Shown here one piece after another: positions 5,020-6,955 of a DNA stretch of 6,955 nt. Position 1 is the first letter of the stretch, and each line of letters opens with the position of its first letter. Under the pieces are notes generated by a model that searched no databases, was not told the origin of the DNA, and saw only the letters and a program-made list of their open reading frames with translations. This DNA is from Fretibacterium sp. (GTDB lineage Bacteria; Synergistota; Synergistia; Synergistales; Aminobacteriaceae). The stretch is from assembly GCA_016280565.1 (NCBI GenBank), contig JAEEGY010000250.1, positions 1-6,955 of the forward strand, in the 5' to 3' direction. Made by a program: the position numbers and the translations under genes.

Positions 5020-5049
5020 GTATAGTTGACTGTCCTTTCCAGACTATAC
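5020..5049 (+). promoter_or_regulatory. Inverted repeat, candidate operator for the alcohol dehydrogenase gene
   Basis: GTATAGT (5020-5026) and ACTATAC (5043-5049) are perfect 7-bp inverted arms 16 bases apart (23 bp centre to centre, about two helical turns). They lie at or just after the likely transcription start, a position suited to a dimeric repressor. No regulator gene is visible in the window. The function is inferred from symmetry and place. Confidence 0.45.
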
Positions 5050-5079
5050 TAACGCAAATTTATCAAGGAGGCTGGCAAC

Positions 5080-6135
5080 ATGAAAGGTTACGCGATGTTG
5101 AAGATTGGCGAGGCTGGATGGATCGAGAAGGAGCGTCCCGCCTGTGGGCCGATGGATGCCATCATCAAACCCCTGGCTCTTTCCCCCTGCACGAGCGACG
5201 TCCACACCGTGTGGGAGGGCGCGATCGGCGACAGGCACAACATGATCCTTGGACATGAGGGCTGCGGCGTCGTGGACGAGGTCGGGGCCCTGGTGAAGGA
5301 CTTCAAGAAGGGCGACAGGGTCATGGTCGCGGCCATCACGCCGGACTGGGGTTCGCTTGAGGCTCAGGCCGGGTTTGGCCAGCACTCCGGCGGTATGCTG
5401 GCGGGCTGGAAGTTCTCCAACTTCAAGGACGGCGTCTTCGGCGAGTATTTCCATGTCAACGAGGCAGACGCGAACCTTGCCCACCTTCCGGACAGCATCT
5501 CCCCCGAGGAGGCCTGCATGCTCTCCGACATGGTGCCCACGGGCTTCCACGGCGTTGAGCTGGCCGACGTCCAGTTCGGTGACACGGTCCTCGTTATCGG
5601 CATCGGGCCGGTCGGTCTGATGGCGGTCGCCGGAACGGCCCTGCGTGGTGCCAGCCGCATCATCTGCGTCGGGACCCGCAAGAAGTGCCGCGAGGTCGCG
5701 GAGGCCTATGGCGCGACGGACTTCATCGGCTACAAGGATGGCCCCATCGACGAGCAGGTCATGAAGATGACCGGCGGCAAGGGCGTTGATAAGGTCGTCA
5801 TCGCCGGCGGCACCGTCGAGACCTTTGAGCCCGCGGTCAAGTGCCTGAAGTCCGGCGGACGCATCGGCAGCGTCAACTACCTCGGCAGCGGCGAGTACGT
5901 CACCATCCCGCGCGCTGAGTGGGGCTGCGGTATGGCCAACAAGAACATCTGCGGCGGCCTTATGCCCGGTGGACGTCTGCGCCTTGAGAAGCTCGGCAGC
6001 CTTGTCTCCAGCGGCAAACTGGACGTCAAGAAGCTCATCACCCACCCGTTCAAGGGCTTTGAGCACGTCGAGGACGCGCTGCTGCTCATGAAGAACAAGC
6101 CAGCCGACCTTATCAAGCCGGTCGTCGTGCTGTAA
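5080..6135 (+). CDS. adh: NADP-dependent secondary alcohol dehydrogenase (zinc type)
   Basis: Predicted to interconvert secondary alcohols and ketones (such as 2-propanol and acetone) with NADP(H), in the cytoplasm. The 351-residue protein closely follows the Thermoanaerobacter brockii / Clostridium beijerinckii enzyme along its whole length, for example MKGYAMLKIGEAGWIEK, ITPDW, QHSGGMLAGWKFSN and WGCGMA. The catalytic zinc ligands are all present: Cys37, His59 (with Glu60) and Asp150. The Rossmann loop is GIGPVG (174-179). The NADP-binding set seen in the T. brockii enzyme is kept as Gly198, Arg200 and Tyr218, with Thr199 in place of Ser. There is no structural-zinc cysteine cluster, as in that subfamily. 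ATG has AAGGAGG (5065-5071) eight bases upstream, and the stop is TAA. It has its own promoter and a strong terminator. Substrate preference beyond secondary alcohols is not certain. Confidence 0.95.
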   Translation: MKGYAMLKIGEAGWIEKERPACGPMDAIIKPLALSPCTSDVHTVWEGAIGDRHNMILGHEGCGVVDEVGALVKDFKKGDRVMVAAITPDWGSLEAQAGFGQHSGGMLAGWKFSNFKDGVFGEYFHVNEADANLAHLPDSISPEEACMLSDMVPTGFHGVELADVQFGDTVLVIGIGPVGLMAVAGTALRGASRIICVGTRKKCREVAEAYGATDFIGYKDGPIDEQVMKMTGGKGVDKVVIAGGTVETFEPAVKCLKSGGRIGSVNYLGSGEYVTIPRAEWGCGMANKNICGGLMPGGRLRLEKLGSLVSSGKLDVKKLITHPFKGFEHVEDALLLMKNKPADLIKPVVVL

Positions 6136-6156
6136 ATTTTTGAATTCATTTACGGC

Positions 6157-6199
6157 GGGGCGTCCTCCCTTTTCATGTTGGGGAGGGCGCTCCCTTTTT
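6157..6199 (+). terminator. Intrinsic terminator of the alcohol dehydrogenase gene
   Basis: A 13-bp stem (6157-6169 with 6181-6193) including two G-U pairs encloses an 11-base loop and is followed by five T residues (6195-6199). It begins 21 bases after the dehydrogenase stop. Its T-run ends one base before the ribosome binding site of the next gene. Confidence 0.88.
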
Positions 6200-6210
6200 A
6201 GAGGTTAAAA

Positions 6211-6955
6211 ATGGACATACTTGTTATCGGCGGCTTCCTGGGTGCCGGGAAGACCAGCTTCATCAAAGCCATGACCCACGCCACGGAACGGCAGTTCGTA
6301 GTGGTGGAAAACGAGTTTGGCAACATCAACCTCGACAGCCGGGCCCTGCGGAACGATAACCCCGAGATGAAGGTTTGGGAGCTGACGGAGGGCTGCATCT
6401 GCTGTTCCATGAACCTGGACTTTTCCATGTCCGTCCTGACCATCGCCAACGCCCTGAACCCGGATTATCTTCTGGTGGAGCCCAGCGGCGTCGCTCTGCC
6501 CAGCCGCATCGTCGAAAGCATGAGGAAGATCAGCTATGAGAACATCGGCATCCTTGAGCCCGTGACGATCGTAGACGCCCAGCATTTCCGCATTCAGCGG
6601 CGGGACTACGCCGAGTATTTTGAGGACCAGGTGAAGGCCGCGGGGACGGTCGTCCTCTCAAAGTCGGAGAACATGACCGAAGAAGAGTTCACAGAGGTGG
6701 AACGTGAGCTTGACCTTGCCCCCGGCGCGCGGTTCCCTCATTGTCATTACAGCCAGTGGAAAAAGGGAGAATGGCTGACGCTCCTGAACAAACGTCTGCC
6801 GGGGACCGCCTCCGGCGTGGCCAGCCCTGCCGCGGAACCGGTCAGGCCGCTGATGAACCTCGCCCTGCGGGGCGTCTCCTTCTCCTCGCCCGTGGAGCTC
6901 ATCGCAAAGTTTGAGCTGCTGCTCTCCGGCGCACTGGGCCGCGTCGTCCGGGCCA
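6211..6955 (+). CDS. CobW/COG0523-family GTP-binding protein, truncated by the right edge
   Basis: A P-loop GTPase of the G3E (CobW/HypB/UreG) class, whose members load metals or metal cofactors into enzymes. The first 248 residues are present and the frame is open to the right edge. Visible marks are the Walker A loop GGFLGAGKTS (7-16), VVENEFGNINLD (31-42), the metal-binding ELTEGCICCS (57-66; Cys62, Cys64 and Cys65 form CxCC), LVEPSGVALPS (88-98), VTIVDA (118-123), and SKSE (150-153) where NKxD is usual. A CobW C-terminal domain seems to begin near residue 212. The ATG start has AGAGG (6200-6204) six bases upstream. The dehydrogenase terminator ends almost at this ribosome binding site, and I see no clear separate promoter. 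The target metal or enzyme is unknown. No His-rich metal-binding stretch appears in the visible part. Confidence 0.92.
   Translation, partial: MDILVIGGFLGAGKTSFIKAMTHATERQFVVVENEFGNINLDSRALRNDNPEMKVWELTEGCICCSMNLDFSMSVLTIANALNPDYLLVEPSGVALPSRIVESMRKISYENIGILEPVTIVDAQHFRIQRRDYAEYFEDQVKAAGTVVLSKSENMTEEEFTEVERELDLAPGARFPHCHYSQWKKGEWLTLLNKRLPGTASGVASPAAEPVRPLMNLALRGVSFSSPVELIAKFELLLSGALGRVVRA

Noticed and set aside
5044..6066. A 340-residue minus-strand open frame opposite the alcohol dehydrogenase gene
   Set aside because: It mirrors a confidently identified enzyme gene, has Ala/Asp/Leu-rich low-information composition, and lacks family features. It is a GC-driven shadow.

Overview
The window is GC-rich and bacterial. 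It carries housekeeping genes (ribosomal proteins L13 and S9, SecG) beside a nicotinate phosphoribosyltransferase of the short, archaeal-like type, an AbgT-family transporter, a Thermoanaerobacter-type secondary alcohol dehydrogenase, a CobW-like GTPase, and the C-terminal remnant of an Rpn-family nuclease. An anaerobic, probably fermentative or amino-acid-using bacterium fits. The mix suggests Synergistota, or a GC-rich clostridial relative. This is inference from gene style, not a database match.

Layout, left to right. The first bases hold the ribosome binding site and first three codons of a minus-strand gene that runs off the left edge. From about 84 to 2530 there is one minus-strand block, read right to left: secG, nicotinate phosphoribosyltransferase, rplM, rpsI, then an intrinsic terminator. 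secG and the phosphoribosyltransferase are tightly coupled. rplM-rpsI has its own leader with promoter-like sites, a possible attenuator, and a small hairpin next to the L13 ribosome binding site. From 2616 to 3300, also on the minus strand, lie a small secreted protein of unknown function and, behind it, a truncated Rpn-type reading frame ending near a terminator-like hairpin. From 3312 to 4936 lies the minus-strand AbgT-family transporter with a strong terminator.

The 4937-5079 interval is a divergent control region. It has extended -10 promoters facing both ways and a perfect 7-bp inverted repeat on the dehydrogenase side. The plus strand then carries the zinc-dependent, NADP-type secondary alcohol dehydrogenase, a strong terminator, and immediately after it a CobW/COG0523 GTPase that runs off the right edge.

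Functional picture: protein export (SecG), NAD salvage (nicotinate phosphoribosyltransferase), translation (L13, S9), uptake or efflux (AbgT family), disposal of reducing equivalents through alcohol/ketone interconversion (dehydrogenase), and metal-cofactor handling (CobW-like). I see no CRISPR array, tRNA, rRNA, complete insertion sequence or defence island. The window is mostly ordinary chromosome. The points most worth a second look are the Rpn remnant missed by ordinary gene calling, the orphan secreted protein, the rplM leader, the inverted repeat before the dehydrogenase, and the terminator almost touching the CobW-like gene.
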